Positions 50,852 through 59,502 of a stretch of DNA of 64,000 bases are shown piece by piece (within the stretch, counting starts at the first letter, position 1; each line of letters starts with the position of its first letter). The stretch covers positions 62,001 to 126,000 of the forward strand of contig NZ_CSTD01000007.1 of assembly GCF_001053185.1 (NCBI RefSeq), written 5' to 3'. Below the pieces are notes generated by a model. The model worked only from the letters and a program-made list of their open reading frames with translations. It was not told where the DNA came from and searched no databases. A program made the position numbers and the translations under genes. Source of the stretch: Mycobacterium bohemicum DSM 44277. GTDB lineage: Bacteria > Actinomycetota > Actinomycetes > Mycobacteriales > Mycobacteriaceae.

Positions 50852-53800
50852 GTGACCACGCAGATGCTCGTCAGACTGACGGTGGGCATGGGCATGACGC
50901 TGATCGTGATGGCGTTGGCCGCACGACGGGTGCTGTTCCTGTTCAAACTGGTCACGGCCGGCCAACCGGCTCCCGGCCACACCGACGACCCCGGCCGCCG
51001 GGTCTGGACGGAGATCACCGAGGTCTTCGGCCAGCGCCGGCTGCTGAAATGGTCGATTCCCGGCCTGGCCCATTTCTTCACCATGTGGGGCTTTTTCATC
51101 CTGCTGACGGTCTACATCGAGGCCTACGGGTTCCTCTTTCAGGCCCATTTCCACATCCCGATCATCGGCCGGTGGGACCTGCTGGGCTTCCTGCAGGACT
51201 TCTTCGCAACCGGTGTCTTCCTCGGGATCACGACCTTCGCGATCATCCGGCTGCTGCGCAACCCGCGTGAGATCGGCCGCTCGTCGCGGTTCTACGGATC
51301 CCACAACGGCGGGGCCTGGCTGGTCCTGTTCATGATCTTCAACGTCATCCTGACCTACGTGTTCGTCCGCGGATCCGCGGTGAACAACGGCACGCTGCCC
51401 TACGGCAAGGGGGCGTTCCTGTCGCAGCTGTTCGGCGTGATCCTGCGTCCGCTGGGCCAGCCCGCCAACGAGATCATCGAGACGACGGCGCTGCTGCTGC
51501 ACATCGCGGTGATGCTGTCGTTCCTGATCCTCGTGCTGCACTCCAAGCACCTGCACATCTTCACCGCGCCCATCAACGTCATCTTCAAGCGCCTGCCCGA
51601 CGCGCTCGGCCCGCTGCAGCCGGTCGAGTACGAGGGCAAGCCGGTCGACTTCGAAAACCCGCCGGACGACGCCGAATTCGGGCGCGGCAAGATCGAGGAC
51701 TTCAGCTGGAAGGCGATGCTGGACTTCGCGACCTGCACCGAGTGCGGGCGCTGCCAGTCGCAGTGCCCGGCCTGGAACACCGGCAAGCCGCTGTCGCCCA
51801 AGCTCGTCATCATGGACCTGCGCGACCACTGGATGGCCAAGGCGCCCTACATCCTGGGCCAGAAGGAAACGCCCACCGAGAACACCCCCGAGGGGGGCCT
51901 CGGCGAGGAACTGGCCGGCGAGAAGCACGCCGAGGAGCACCACGTGCCGGAGTCCGGCTTCGGCCGGGTCATGGGCTCCGGGCCGGGGCAGGCCACCCGC
52001 CCGCTGGTCGGCACCGCCGAGCAGGGCGGCGTGATCGACCCCGACGTGCTGTGGTCCTGCGTGACGTGCGGGGCGTGCGTCGAGCAGTGCCCGGTGGACA
52101 TCGAGCACGTCGACCACATCGTGGATATGCGCCGCTACCAGGTGATGATGGAGTCGGAGTTCCCCACCGAACTGTCGGCGCTGTTCAAGAACCTGGAGAA
52201 CAAGGGCAACCCGTGGGGCCAGAACGCCTCCGACCGGACCGCCTGGATCGACGAGGTGGACTTCGACGTCCCGGTGTACGGCGAGGACGTCGACAGCTTC
52301 GACGGCTTCGAGTACCTGTTCTGGGTGGGCTGCGCGGGCGCCTACGACGACAGGGCGAAGAAGACCACCAAGGCCGTCGCCGAGCTGCTGGCCGTCGCCG
52401 GGGTGAAGTACCTGGTGCTCGGGGCCGGGGAGTCCTGCAACGGCGACTCCGCGCGCCGCTCGGGCAACGAGTTCCTGTTCCAGCAGCTGGCCGCCCAGGC
52501 CGTCGAGACGCTGGACGGGGTGTTCGAGGGCGTGGAGAGCGTGGACCGCAAGGTCGTGGTCACCTGCCCGCACTGCTTCAACACCCTGGGCCGCGAGTAC
52601 CGGCAGCTGGGCGCCAACTACACCGTGCTGCACCACACCCAGCTGCTCAACCGGCTGATCCGCGACAACAAGCTGGTCCCGGTGACGCCGGTGTCGCAGG
52701 ACATCACCTACCACGACCCCTGCTACCTGGGCCGGCACAACAAGGTGTACGAGGCGCCGCGCGAGCTGATCGGGGCCGCCGGGGCGACGCTCACCGAGAT
52801 GCCGCGGCACGCCGAGCGCAGCTTCTGCTGCGGCGCCGGCGGCGCGCGCATGTGGATGGAAGAGCACATCGGCAAGCGCATCAACCACGAGCGCGTCGAC
52901 GAGGCGCTGGCCACCGGCGCTTCGACCATCGCGACGGGCTGCCCGTTCTGCCGGGTGATGGTCACCGACGGCGTCAACGACCGCTCCGAGGAGGCCGGCC
53001 GCAGCGGCGTCGAGGTCCTCGATGTCGCCCAGGTGCTCCTCGGGTCGCTGGAATACGACAAGGCGACGCTGCCGGAGAAGGGAACGGCCGCGAAAGAGGC
53101 GGCCAAGGCCGAGCCGAAGGCCCAGCCCAAGGCGGTCGCGGCACCGGCCGACACCCAGGCCGAGGCGCCGGCCTCCCCGGCTCCGGGGAGGAACAGCATC
53201 GCGGCGTCGAAGACGTTTTCACCGAAACCCAGCCCCGGCCGCGCCGTACTCCAATCGTCGAGGTGCAGAAGCGACTTAAAGTTCTGCAGAGCCGCTTCGG
53301 CGCCCTCCTCGGGATGCAGGAGCATGTCGAACGGGCTGCCCTTGGTCATCGGCTTCCAGGTGGCCGCCGCCCTGTCGGGATCAAGCACGAACCAGCGCGG
53401 GTCGAGGTCGACCAGGCCTTGCGCCATCCCGTATGCGCCTTTGACGAAGCCCTCGTTCGCGTTGACCCACGTGTCGAAGGCGGTCGCGACCTGGTTGCCG
53501 ACCGGCTCGCCCAGGAAGTGCGTGAACTGCCCGCGCAAGTATTTCTCGAATTCGACCACCAGGCCGTCGCCCAGCTGCATGACCGCCGTGATGCCCCGTT
53601 CGAAGGCCCGAGCCTCGCGGCCCAGGTTGTGCAGCACGGCCTCGATGTCGGCGGCGATCTTCCTGATCTCGTCGAGCGCTTTGCCTTCGAGAATCAGCGC
53701 CACGTCGTGCATGACGTCGGTCAGCGACCCCAGCCGGTGCAGCAGATCCCGGATCGCGTCCTGGGCGCTTTCGACCTCGTCGGCGAAGCCGTCGAGGCCG

Positions 53801-54022
53801 GCGGCCAGCTTGCGGCACTGCTCCCCCACCCTGCCGATGGACGCGCCGATCTGCGACAGCGCGTCATCGATCAGCCCGCCTTCGGGGATGCGTTGCGAGT
53901 CGAGCATGGCCTTCGACGCGTTGAGCGTGACCGGTGTCCCGCACAGCGCGGCGGCAAAGCCGCGCCAGCGCCCCGCTTCGACGTCGACGACGTCTACCTG
54001 GGCAATGGGTGCTCCGAGCTGA
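50852..54022 (+). CDS. heterodisulfide-reductase-like Fe-S oxidoreductase (Rv0338c-like), chimeric C-terminus
   Basis: Membrane Fe-S protein. Residues 1-245 hold five or six membrane segments of the NarI-like type. Two [4Fe-4S] motifs follow at about residue 295 (CTECGRCQSQCP) and 403 (CVTCGACVEQCP). Two CCG domains come after, with CPHCFNTLG and CCGAGGARMW (about residue 659), as in HdrD-like proteins. The natural protein should continue as an Ala/Pro/Lys-rich tail. Here that tail is cut at about 53180 and the frame runs on to 54022 antisense to another gene fragment, so everything after about residue 775 is false. GTG 50852 is chosen because GGGGAG lies six bases upstream. It should be followed directly by aspC. 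Confidence 0.85.
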   Translation: MTTQMLVRLTVGMGMTLIVMALAARRVLFLFKLVTAGQPAPGHTDDPGRRVWTEITEVFGQRRLLKWSIPGLAHFFTMWGFFILLTVYIEAYGFLFQAHFHIPIIGRWDLLGFLQDFFATGVFLGITTFAIIRLLRNPREIGRSSRFYGSHNGGAWLVLFMIFNVILTYVFVRGSAVNNGTLPYGKGAFLSQLFGVILRPLGQPANEIIETTALLLHIAVMLSFLILVLHSKHLHIFTAPINVIFKRLPDALGPLQPVEYEGKPVDFENPPDDAEFGRGKIEDFSWKAMLDFATCTECGRCQSQCPAWNTGKPLSPKLVIMDLRDHWMAKAPYILGQKETPTENTPEGGLGEELAGEKHAEEHHVPESGFGRVMGSGPGQATRPLVGTAEQGGVIDPDVLWSCVTCGACVEQCPVDIEHVDHIVDMRRYQVMMESEFPTELSALFKNLENKGNPWGQNASDRTAWIDEVDFDVPVYGEDVDSFDGFEYLFWVGCAGAYDDRAKKTTKAVAELLAVAGVKYLVLGAGESCNGDSARRSGNEFLFQQLAAQAVETLDGVFEGVESVDRKVVVTCPHCFNTLGREYRQLGANYTVLHHTQLLNRLIRDNKLVPVTPVSQDITYHDPCYLGRHNKVYEAPRELIGAAGATLTEMPRHAERSFCCGAGGARMWMEEHIGKRINHERVDEALATGASTIATGCPFCRVMVTDGVNDRSEEAGRSGVEVLDVAQVLLGSLEYDKATLPEKGTAAKEAAKAEPKAQPKAVAAPADTQAEAPASPAPGRNSIAASKTFSPKPSPGRAVLQSSRCRSDLKFCRAASAPSSGCRSMSNGLPLVIGFQVAAALSGSSTNQRGSRSTRPCAIPYAPLTKPSFALTHVSKAVATWLPTGSPRKCVNCPRKYFSNSTTRPSPSCMTAVMPRSKARASRPRLCSTASMSAAIFLISSSALPSRISATSCMTSVSDPSRCSRSRIASWALSTSSAKPSRPAASLRHCSPTLPMDAPICDSASSISPPSGMRCESSMAFDALSVTGVPHSAAAKPRQRPASTSTTSTWAMGAPS
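53185..53970 (-). pseudogene. fragment of a helical secreted-effector-like protein, reversed between Rv0338c-like gene and aspC
   Basis: On the minus strand about 260 codons read as a convincing protein: VTLNASKAMLDSQRIPEGG, a long helical part (VGEQCRKLAAGLDGFADEVE, later DEIRKIAADIEAVLHNLGRE), then VNANEGFVKGAYGMAQGLVD and FGENVFDAAMLFLPGAGEAG. The layout recalls N-terminal regions of mycobacterial ESX-linked or polymorphic-toxin proteins, but I cannot name it. A possible start is the ATG at 53907. Both ends are cut: no stop belongs to it, and the flanking genes are broken at the same points. It is best seen as a foreign piece joined here by misassembly or recombination. Confidence 0.55.
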
Positions 54023-54915
54023 TCACGATGACGTTGCAGGCCCTGCTCGACAACGGCGACCAGGTGTTGATCCCGTCCCCGGACTACCCGCTGTGGACGG
54101 CGTCGACGTCCCTGGCGGGGGGCACGCCCGTCCATTACCTGTGCGACGAGACCCAGGGCTGGCAGCCCGACATCGCCGACCTGGAGTCCAAGATCACCGA
54201 GCGCACCAAGGCGCTGGTGGTGATCAACCCGAACAACCCGACCGGCGCCGTCTATACCCGCGAAGTGCTGACGCAAATGGTCGACCTGGCGCGCAAGCAC
54301 GAGCTGCTGCTGCTGGCCGACGAGATCTACGACAAGATCCTCTACGACGACGCCAAGCACATCAACGTGGCGTCGCTCGCGCCCGACATGCTGTGCCTGA
54401 CGTTCAACGGTCTGTCGAAGGCGTACCGGGTCGCCGGTTACCGGGCAGGTTGGCTGGCGATCACCGGCCCCAAGGACCACGCGAGCAGCTTCATCGAGGG
54501 CATCAGCCTGCTGGCGAACATGCGGCTGTGCCCCAACGTCCCCGCCCAGCACGGAATCCAGGTCGCCCTCGGCGGCCACCAGAGCATCGATGACCTGGTG
54601 CTGCCCGGGGGGCGGCTGCTGGAACAGCGCGACGTGGCGTGGCAAAAGCTCAACGAGATCCCCGGGGTGTCCTGCGTCAAACCCGAGGGCGCGCTCTACG
54701 CGTTTCCCCGGCTGGATCCCGAGGTCTACGACATCGAGGACGACGAGCAGCTGGTCCTCGACCTGCTGCTGCAGGAGAAGATCCTGGTCACTCAGGGCAC
54801 CGGCTTCAACTGGCCCGAGCCCGACCATCTGCGCATCGTGACGCTGCCCTGGGCGCGCGATCTGGCCAAGGCGATCGAGCGGTTGGGCAACTTCCTGGTC
54901 GGCTACCGCCAGTAA
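53971..54915 (+). pseudogene. aspC: alanine/aspartate aminotransferase AspC, N-terminus missing
   Basis: 314 codons matching residues from about 116 to the end of M. tuberculosis Rv0337c (429 residues). PLP-enzyme blocks are intact: PRFDVDDVYLGNGCSELITM, NPNNPTGAVYT, LLLADEIYDKILY and the Schiff-base Lys in FNGLSKAYRVAGYRAGW. The first ~115 residues, including the substrate arm, are replaced by the reversed fragment upstream. No start codon with a binding site exists at the join. Aminotransferases of this type are considered important for alanine synthesis, so a complete copy is expected elsewhere in the real genome. Confidence 0.85.
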
Positions 54916-54922
54916 CCGCCTC

Positions 54923-54928
54923 TACGGT
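54923..54928 (+). promoter_or_regulatory. -10 element of a leaderless YibE/F promoter
   Basis: TACGGT is followed by seven bases and the GTG at 54936, supporting that start. Confidence 0.5.
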
Positions 54929-54935
54929 GGAGCGG

Positions 54936-56201
54936 GTGACGCACTCCCACTCGCACAGCTTGTCCGGCCCGTCCCCGCTCGGGTCCCTGCCCGCCCGCAT
55001 CGTCGTCGGCCTGCTGATCGCGATCGGGGTGGCCGTGGTGGCCGGCGCGGTCGTGCTGTGGCCGAGCCGGCAGCGGGTCGACATCCCGATGCCGCTGCAG
55101 AACGCGACCGGCGGGGCCGTGAGCACCCAGGCCGGGCACGTGCTGTCCAGCGCGCTGGGCGACTGCGGCAGCCCGTCGGCCAGCCAGGTGCTCACCAGCG
55201 CCCCCGCACCGGCCGCGCCGGGCGCCGGGCGGTGCGTGCAGACCTTGTTCGCGATCGATTCCGGACCGAACGCCGGGGCCAGGACCCTGCTGGAGTTCTC
55301 CCCCGGCCCCGGCCAGCCACAATTCGCTCCCGGGGACCACGTCCGGCTCGTCCGCCAGGTCGACGATCAGGGCGCCACCAGCTATTCGTTCTACGACTTC
55401 GAGCGGGGCTGGCCGCTGGCGGGGCTGGGCCTGGCGTTCGCGGTGGTGATCGTCGCGGTCGCGCGCTGGCGCGGCCTGCTCGCGCTGGTCGGCATCGTGG
55501 TGGCGTTCGGGGTGCTCGTGGTGTTCCTGCTGCCGGCCCTGCGCGACGGCGCCCCCGCGGTCCCCGTTGCGCTGGTGGCCTCGGCGGCGATCCTGTACGC
55601 CGTGATCTACCTGGCGCACGGCGTCAGCCTGCGCACCAGCGCCGCCCTGCTCGGGACCCTGTCGGCATTGTTGCTGGCGGCCGGGTTATCTTGGGGCGCA
55701 ATACAATTGGCGCACCTGACGGGCCTGTCGGACGAACAGAACGCGACGGTCAGCACGTACCTGGGCAGCGTGTCGATCAGCGGGCTGTTGCTGGCCGGCT
55801 TCATCATCGGGTCCCTGGGGGTGCTCAACGACGTCACCGTCACCCAGTCGTCGACGGTGTTCGAACTCGCCCACCTCGGCGCCTCGCGGCGCGCCGCTTT
55901 CCTGGGCGCGCTGCGGGTGGGCCGCGACCATATCGCCAGCACGGTGTACACCCTGGTGCTGGCCTACGCCGGCAGCTCGCTGCCGCTGCTGCTGTTGTTC
56001 AGCGTCGCCAACCGATCGCTGGGTGACGTGCTGACCGGTGAGAGCGTGTCCATCGAACTCGTCCGTTCGGCGGTGGGCGGGATCGCGCTGGCCCTGTCGG
56101 TGCCGCTGACGACGGCGATCGCCGCGGTATTGGCGACACCTCGACCGGCTAGCGGCGGCGTTCCAGCAGCTCCTGCAGATAGCTCCCGTACCCGGACTTG
56201 A
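54936..56201 (+). CDS. YibE/F-like multi-pass membrane protein
   Basis: A 421-residue protein with a His/Ser-rich N-terminus, one signal-anchor segment (IVVGLLIAIGVAVVAGAVVL), a periplasmic domain of about 120 residues with two Cys, and about seven further membrane segments. The motif GSLGVLNDVTVTQSSTVFEL is typical of the YibE/F family. Function unknown; transport has been suggested. GTG 54936 fits the leaderless pattern (54927 is an alternative). The 3' end overlaps the convergent rmlA gene by 53 bp. Confidence 0.87.
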   Translation: MTHSHSHSLSGPSPLGSLPARIVVGLLIAIGVAVVAGAVVLWPSRQRVDIPMPLQNATGGAVSTQAGHVLSSALGDCGSPSASQVLTSAPAPAAPGAGRCVQTLFAIDSGPNAGARTLLEFSPGPGQPQFAPGDHVRLVRQVDDQGATSYSFYDFERGWPLAGLGLAFAVVIVAVARWRGLLALVGIVVAFGVLVVFLLPALRDGAPAVPVALVASAAILYAVIYLAHGVSLRTSAALLGTLSALLLAAGLSWGAIQLAHLTGLSDEQNATVSTYLGSVSISGLLLAGFIIGSLGVLNDVTVTQSSTVFELAHLGASRRAAFLGALRVGRDHIASTVYTLVLAYAGSSLPLLLLFSVANRSLGDVLTGESVSIELVRSAVGGIALALSVPLTTAIAAVLATPRPASGGVPAAPADSSRTRT

Positions 56202-57018
56202 GCAGGCTCTGGGCGCGCCGGGCCAGCTGCTCGTCGCTGATCCAGCCTTGCTGCCAAGCGATTTCCTCGGGGACGCTGACCTTCAGGCCCTGTCGTCGCT
56301 CCAGGGTCCGGACGTAGTCGCTGGCATCCAGCAGCGAGTCGAACGTCCCGGTGTCCAGCCAGGCCGTGCCGCGGGCCATCACCTCGACGGCGAGCCGGCC
56401 GCGGTTGAGGTAGATCTGGTTGACCTCGGTGATCTCATACTCGCCGCGCGCGGATTTCTTTATGCTGCTTGCGATTTCGATGACCTCGTTGTCATAGAAG
56501 TAGAGGCCCGGCACCGCGAAGTTCGATTTCGGCGTGGCCGGCTTCTCCTCCAGTGACAGCGCCATCCCGTCGTCGCTGAACTCGACCACACCGTAGGCCG
56601 AGGGGTTGGCGACCCAGTAGGCGAAAATGGCGCCGCCTTCCATGGATTGGAAGCGGGACAAGCTGGTGCCCAGGCGGGGACCGTAGAAGATGTTGTCCCC
56701 CAACACCAATGCCACGGAGTCATTGCCGATGTGGCCCGCGCCCAGAACGAACGCCTGGGCCAGACCGTCGGGCCGCTCCTGAATCGTGTAGGTGAGGTTG
56801 ATGCCGAATTGGGAGCCGTCGCCCAGCAGACGCTCAAAACCCGCCGCGTCGTGCGGGGTGGTGATCACCAGGATGTCGCGGATGCCGGCCATCATCAGCG
56901 TGGACAGCGGGTAGTAGATCATCGGCTTGTCGTACACCGGCAACAACTGCTTGCTGATGCCGATCGTGATCGGGTGCAGGCGGGTGCCCGAGCCGCCGGC
57001 CAGGATGATTCCGCGCAT
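56149..57018 (-). CDS. rmlA: glucose-1-phosphate thymidylyltransferase
   Basis: A 289-residue nucleotidyltransferase making dTDP-glucose, the first step of dTDP-rhamnose for the arabinogalactan linker. Motifs are IILAGGSGTRLHPIT at the N-terminus, SKQLLPVYDKPMIYYPLSTL, VLGDNIFYG and ARGTAWLDTGTFDSLLDAS. AAGGAG precedes the ATG at 57018. It matches Rv0334. The gene downstream of the Rv0333-like gene, 13 bp away, on the same strand. Confidence 0.97.
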   Translation of the reverse strand: MRGIILAGGSGTRLHPITIGISKQLLPVYDKPMIYYPLSTLMMAGIRDILVITTPHDAAGFERLLGDGSQFGINLTYTIQERPDGLAQAFVLGAGHIGNDSVALVLGDNIFYGPRLGTSLSRFQSMEGGAIFAYWVANPSAYGVVEFSDDGMALSLEEKPATPKSNFAVPGLYFYDNEVIEIASSIKKSARGEYEITEVNQIYLNRGRLAVEVMARGTAWLDTGTFDSLLDASDYVRTLERRQGLKVSVPEEIAWQQGWISDEQLARRAQSLLKSGYGSYLQELLERRR

Positions 57019-57031
57019 CTGCCCGCTCCTT

Positions 57032-57406
57032 TCAGTCGACCCGGTCGGCCTCGGTGAGTTCGGTGGCCGCCAACGCCGACGCCAGGTCTTCGTGGCGGAA
57101 CACCGAGGTGACGTGGTCGTGGACCACGCGGAACGCCGACGCGGCGCTCGTGTTGGCCTCCGAACGGTCCGGGGCGCTGATCTCCTGTTCGACGACCACG
57201 ACGCCGTCGTGCACATACATGCGGCCGAGTTCGGCCTTGGCGTTGAGCGAGGCGGCCCAGCGGCGCAGCGCCTCGTGGCCCTGCGCGGCCCCGTGCGCGT
57301 CGCCGATCTCGATGTCGTCGCTGGACAGGGCGACCAGGGTGTCCAGGTCGGCCTCGTTGAGGGCGTCGTTCCAGGCCAGCACGGTGGCGATCTCCGATGT
57401 GGTCAT
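57032..57406 (-). CDS. SnoaL/NTF2-like small protein (Rv0333-like)
   Basis: A 124-residue protein starting MTTSEIATVLAWNDALNEAD, with the SnoaL-type block LDTLVALSSDDIEIGDAHGA and VVVEQEISAPDRS. Very similar in length and sequence to remembered Rv0333, next to rmlA. A small alpha+beta barrel is predicted; ligand unknown. ATG 57406 follows TACCTT by seven bases, which supports a leaderless start and rules out the longer frame upstream. Confidence 0.85.
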   Translation of the reverse strand: MTTSEIATVLAWNDALNEADLDTLVALSSDDIEIGDAHGAAQGHEALRRWAASLNAKAELGRMYVHDGVVVVEQEISAPDRSEANTSAASAFRVVHDHVTSVFRHEDLASALAATELTEADRVD

Positions 57407-57413
57407 GGTCAGC

Positions 57414-57419
57414 AAGGTA
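57414..57419 (-). promoter_or_regulatory. -10 element of a leaderless promoter for the Rv0333-like gene and rmlA
   Basis: TACCTT on the minus strand, then seven bases and the ATG at 57406. rmlA follows 13 bp after that gene and may share this promoter. Confidence 0.5.
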
Positions 57420-57434
57420 CCGTGTCGAGTCGGC

Positions 57435-58190
57435 TCAAAGGGGCGTTCGGTCCAGCCAGGTGGCCCATACCGCGTCGTCGCCGAACAACTCGATCCCGGT
57501 CTCGGCGAGGGGCACTCGGCGCAAGATCGCCAGCAGCAGATCGGTGGCGCCGCCGCGCAGCGCGACGCTGCCCTTGCCGTGCTCATGGCTCCAGGCGACC
57601 GTGCCGCCGTCGAGTGTCACCGTCCATTCGCCCGCGTCGCCCAGCCCCGGGTCGGTGGCGTGCAGGTGCAGCGTGCTGCCCTCTTCGAGCGGGAGCGGGC
57701 CACCGTCGGCGCCGGCCTGGATGGCCACCCGTTCCAGCCATTCGGTGATCCCGTCGGCCGCGATCTCGGGAGCCAGGGCGAATTCGCCTCCCGTGGAGAT
57801 GGCGACGTCGGCACGGTGCACCGCCGTTTCGTGCAACCTGCGCCGGATCCACCAGTTCGCCGGTCGATGCCCGAGGAAGGTCCAGACCGGCGTCTCGGCA
57901 CCGGTCAATTTGACGGCGTCCACAAGTCGCCGGCCGCCGCCCTGCAGCCAGGAGATCGCGTCTGCCCGTTCCGGTGGTGGCTTGCCGCCCTCGACGCTGC
58001 GGGGGTCGAGGAATTCCTGGAGCCGTTCGCGCACGATCTGTGCCGCCCAGCGGTCACCCCGGCCGACGTGGCGCAAGAGCTGCTCGAGCGTCCATCCCGG
58101 GCAGGTCGGCACCGGAGTCGACGGGTCGACGTCGGTGAACAACTCCGAAAACGCGCTGTTCTCTTCGAGGAATGCGGTGGCGTAGTCCAC
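57435..58190 (-). CDS. maleylpyruvate isomerase-family mycothiol-dependent protein (Rv0332-like)
   Basis: A DinB/MDMPI-fold protein of about 251 residues. The N-terminal motif TPVPTCPGWTLEQLLRHVGR contains the first metal His. The helix WWIRRRLHETAVHRADVA carries the HxxxH-type pair. A C-terminal domain (TLHLHATDPGLGDAGEWTVT) follows. Mycothiol use is inferred from the family. The start is uncertain: GTG 58190 (VDYATAFLEENSAF) is used; a CTG two codons upstream aligns with the remembered M. tuberculosis start, and an ATG at 58262 would add a tail that overlaps repeats. Confidence 0.82.
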   Translation of the reverse strand: MDYATAFLEENSAFSELFTDVDPSTPVPTCPGWTLEQLLRHVGRGDRWAAQIVRERLQEFLDPRSVEGGKPPPERADAISWLQGGGRRLVDAVKLTGAETPVWTFLGHRPANWWIRRRLHETAVHRADVAISTGGEFALAPEIAADGITEWLERVAIQAGADGGPLPLEEGSTLHLHATDPGLGDAGEWTVTLDGGTVAWSHEHGKGSVALRGGATDLLLAILRRVPLAETGIELFGDDAVWATWLDRTPL

Positions 58191-58212
58191 GGCGGTCAGG
58201 CTACTCGGTGAG

Positions 58213-58240
58213 TTATGCACAGTTGGCGGTTTATGCACAG
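58213..58240. repeat. direct repeat TTATGCACAG upstream of the 13E12 gene
   Basis: TTATGCACAG occurs at 58213-58222 and 58231-58240, 18 bp start to start. Each matches the general DnaA-box pattern TTATNCACA. With only two copies it is not an origin; it may be part of the conserved upstream region of 13E12 genes. Confidence 0.5.
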
Positions 58241-58293
58241 GGCGGGACTGGGCGGCCGTCATTTGTCATGCGACCCGGATATTGTTCGAAATC

Positions 58294-59475
58294 ATGTTCG
58301 ATATGTCGTTGCCCGACCCGGCCCAACTGCGGGGCGCCCCCGATGACGCGGTGGTGGCCGCGATCCGCCACTGCGCGCGGGCCGAGGCTGCCGCGGCGGG
58401 GCGGCGGCTGGCGGCGATCGCGGAACTGGTGGCCCGCCACGCCGACGGCCCCACCGACTCGGCGCACTGGTCGTGCGACAACTGGGATGCGATGGCCGCC
58501 GAGGTCGCCGCCGCCCTGGGGATCAGCCACACCTTGGCGTCGGGGCAGATGTATCAGGCCGTGGCGCTGCGGCACCGGTTGCCGCGGGTGGGTGCCCTGC
58601 TGGCCGAGGGCGCGATCAGCGCGCGGCTGGCCGGCGCCATCGTCTGGCACACCGACCTGATCAAAGACCCCGACATCCTGGCGCGCGTCGATGCCGCGCT
58701 CGCCGCCGACGCGGCCCGGTTCGGGCCGCTGACGGTGACGAAGACCGCGCAGGCTATCGACGCCATCGTGGATCGCCACGACCCCGCCGCCGTGCGCCGT
58801 ACCCGCATCGGTGCCCGCAACCGGGAAGTGGTGATCGCCCAGGGCGACGGCGAGTCGGGCACCGCCGCGCTGTGGGGCCGGCTACTTGCCAACGACGCGG
58901 CGGTGTTGGATCGGCGGCTCACGCAGATGGCCCATCAGGTCTGCGATGACGACCCCCGCACCCTGGCCCAGCGGCGCGCCGACGCCCTGGGGACCCTGGC
59001 CGCCGGCGGCGAGGAGCTGGCCTGCGATCGCCCGGCGGAATGCGCCGACATCGACCACACCGTCCCGTATCCGTTCGGGCCGACCCACCCCTCCAACCTG
59101 AAATGTCTGTGCCGAAAACATCACTTGCTCAAGACTTTCTGGACCGGCTGGCGTGACAAGCAGTGGCCCGATGGCACCATCGTGTGGACCTCGCCGACCG
59201 GGCAGACCTACACCACCCGGCCAGGCAGCCGGCTGCTGTTCCCTTCCTTGTGTGTGCCGACGGGTGAATTGCCCACCGGCGCAACCTCATTACCGGCCTC
59301 CGGCCAGCGCGGCATCATGATGCCCACGCGTCGCCGCACCCGCGTGCAAGACCGCAGCCGTCGCATCGACGCCGAGCGGGCCCTGAACCGCGTCCGGCGG
59401 GACCGAAAAGCCTTGGCCCCCGACTACTTCGGTACGGCCCCACATGACGGCGACGACGACCCACCACCGTTCTGA
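58294..59475 (+). CDS. 13E12-repeat family DUF222/HNH protein with internal deletion
   Basis: A 393-residue protein. The N-terminal DUF222 domain is complete (AAEVAAALGISHTLASGQM, WHTDLIKDPDILARVDAALA). The frame then passes from LGTLAAGGEELAC directly to DRPAECADIDHTVPYPFG, the HNH part, continuing NLKCLCRKHHLLKTFW and the end DDDPPPF. Full family members have about 100 more residues between these blocks, including the CGCG and CRxxGC cysteines before the HNH core. Here the segment is absent without loss of frame. Whether HNH nuclease activity survives is doubtful. ATG 58294 is used; a TTG four codons earlier is possible. Confidence 0.82.
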   Translation: MFDMSLPDPAQLRGAPDDAVVAAIRHCARAEAAAAGRRLAAIAELVARHADGPTDSAHWSCDNWDAMAAEVAAALGISHTLASGQMYQAVALRHRLPRVGALLAEGAISARLAGAIVWHTDLIKDPDILARVDAALAADAARFGPLTVTKTAQAIDAIVDRHDPAAVRRTRIGARNREVVIAQGDGESGTAALWGRLLANDAAVLDRRLTQMAHQVCDDDPRTLAQRRADALGTLAAGGEELACDRPAECADIDHTVPYPFGPTHPSNLKCLCRKHHLLKTFWTGWRDKQWPDGTIVWTSPTGQTYTTRPGSRLLFPSLCVPTGELPTGATSLPASGQRGIMMPTRRRTRVQDRSRRIDAERALNRVRRDRKALAPDYFGTAPHDGDDDPPPF

Positions 59476-59502
59476 CGGGCCCGGCGCTCAAGCCCGACCC
59501 GG

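Noticed and set aside
50837..54022. A genuine 1061-residue fusion protein extending the Fe-S oxidoreductase
   Set aside because: The last ~280 residues are the antisense reading of a better protein on the other strand and have no family features.
52723..54828. A 701-codon minus-strand open frame
   Set aside because: Only 53185-53970 has protein-like sequence; the rest is antisense to the Fe-S gene and aspC.
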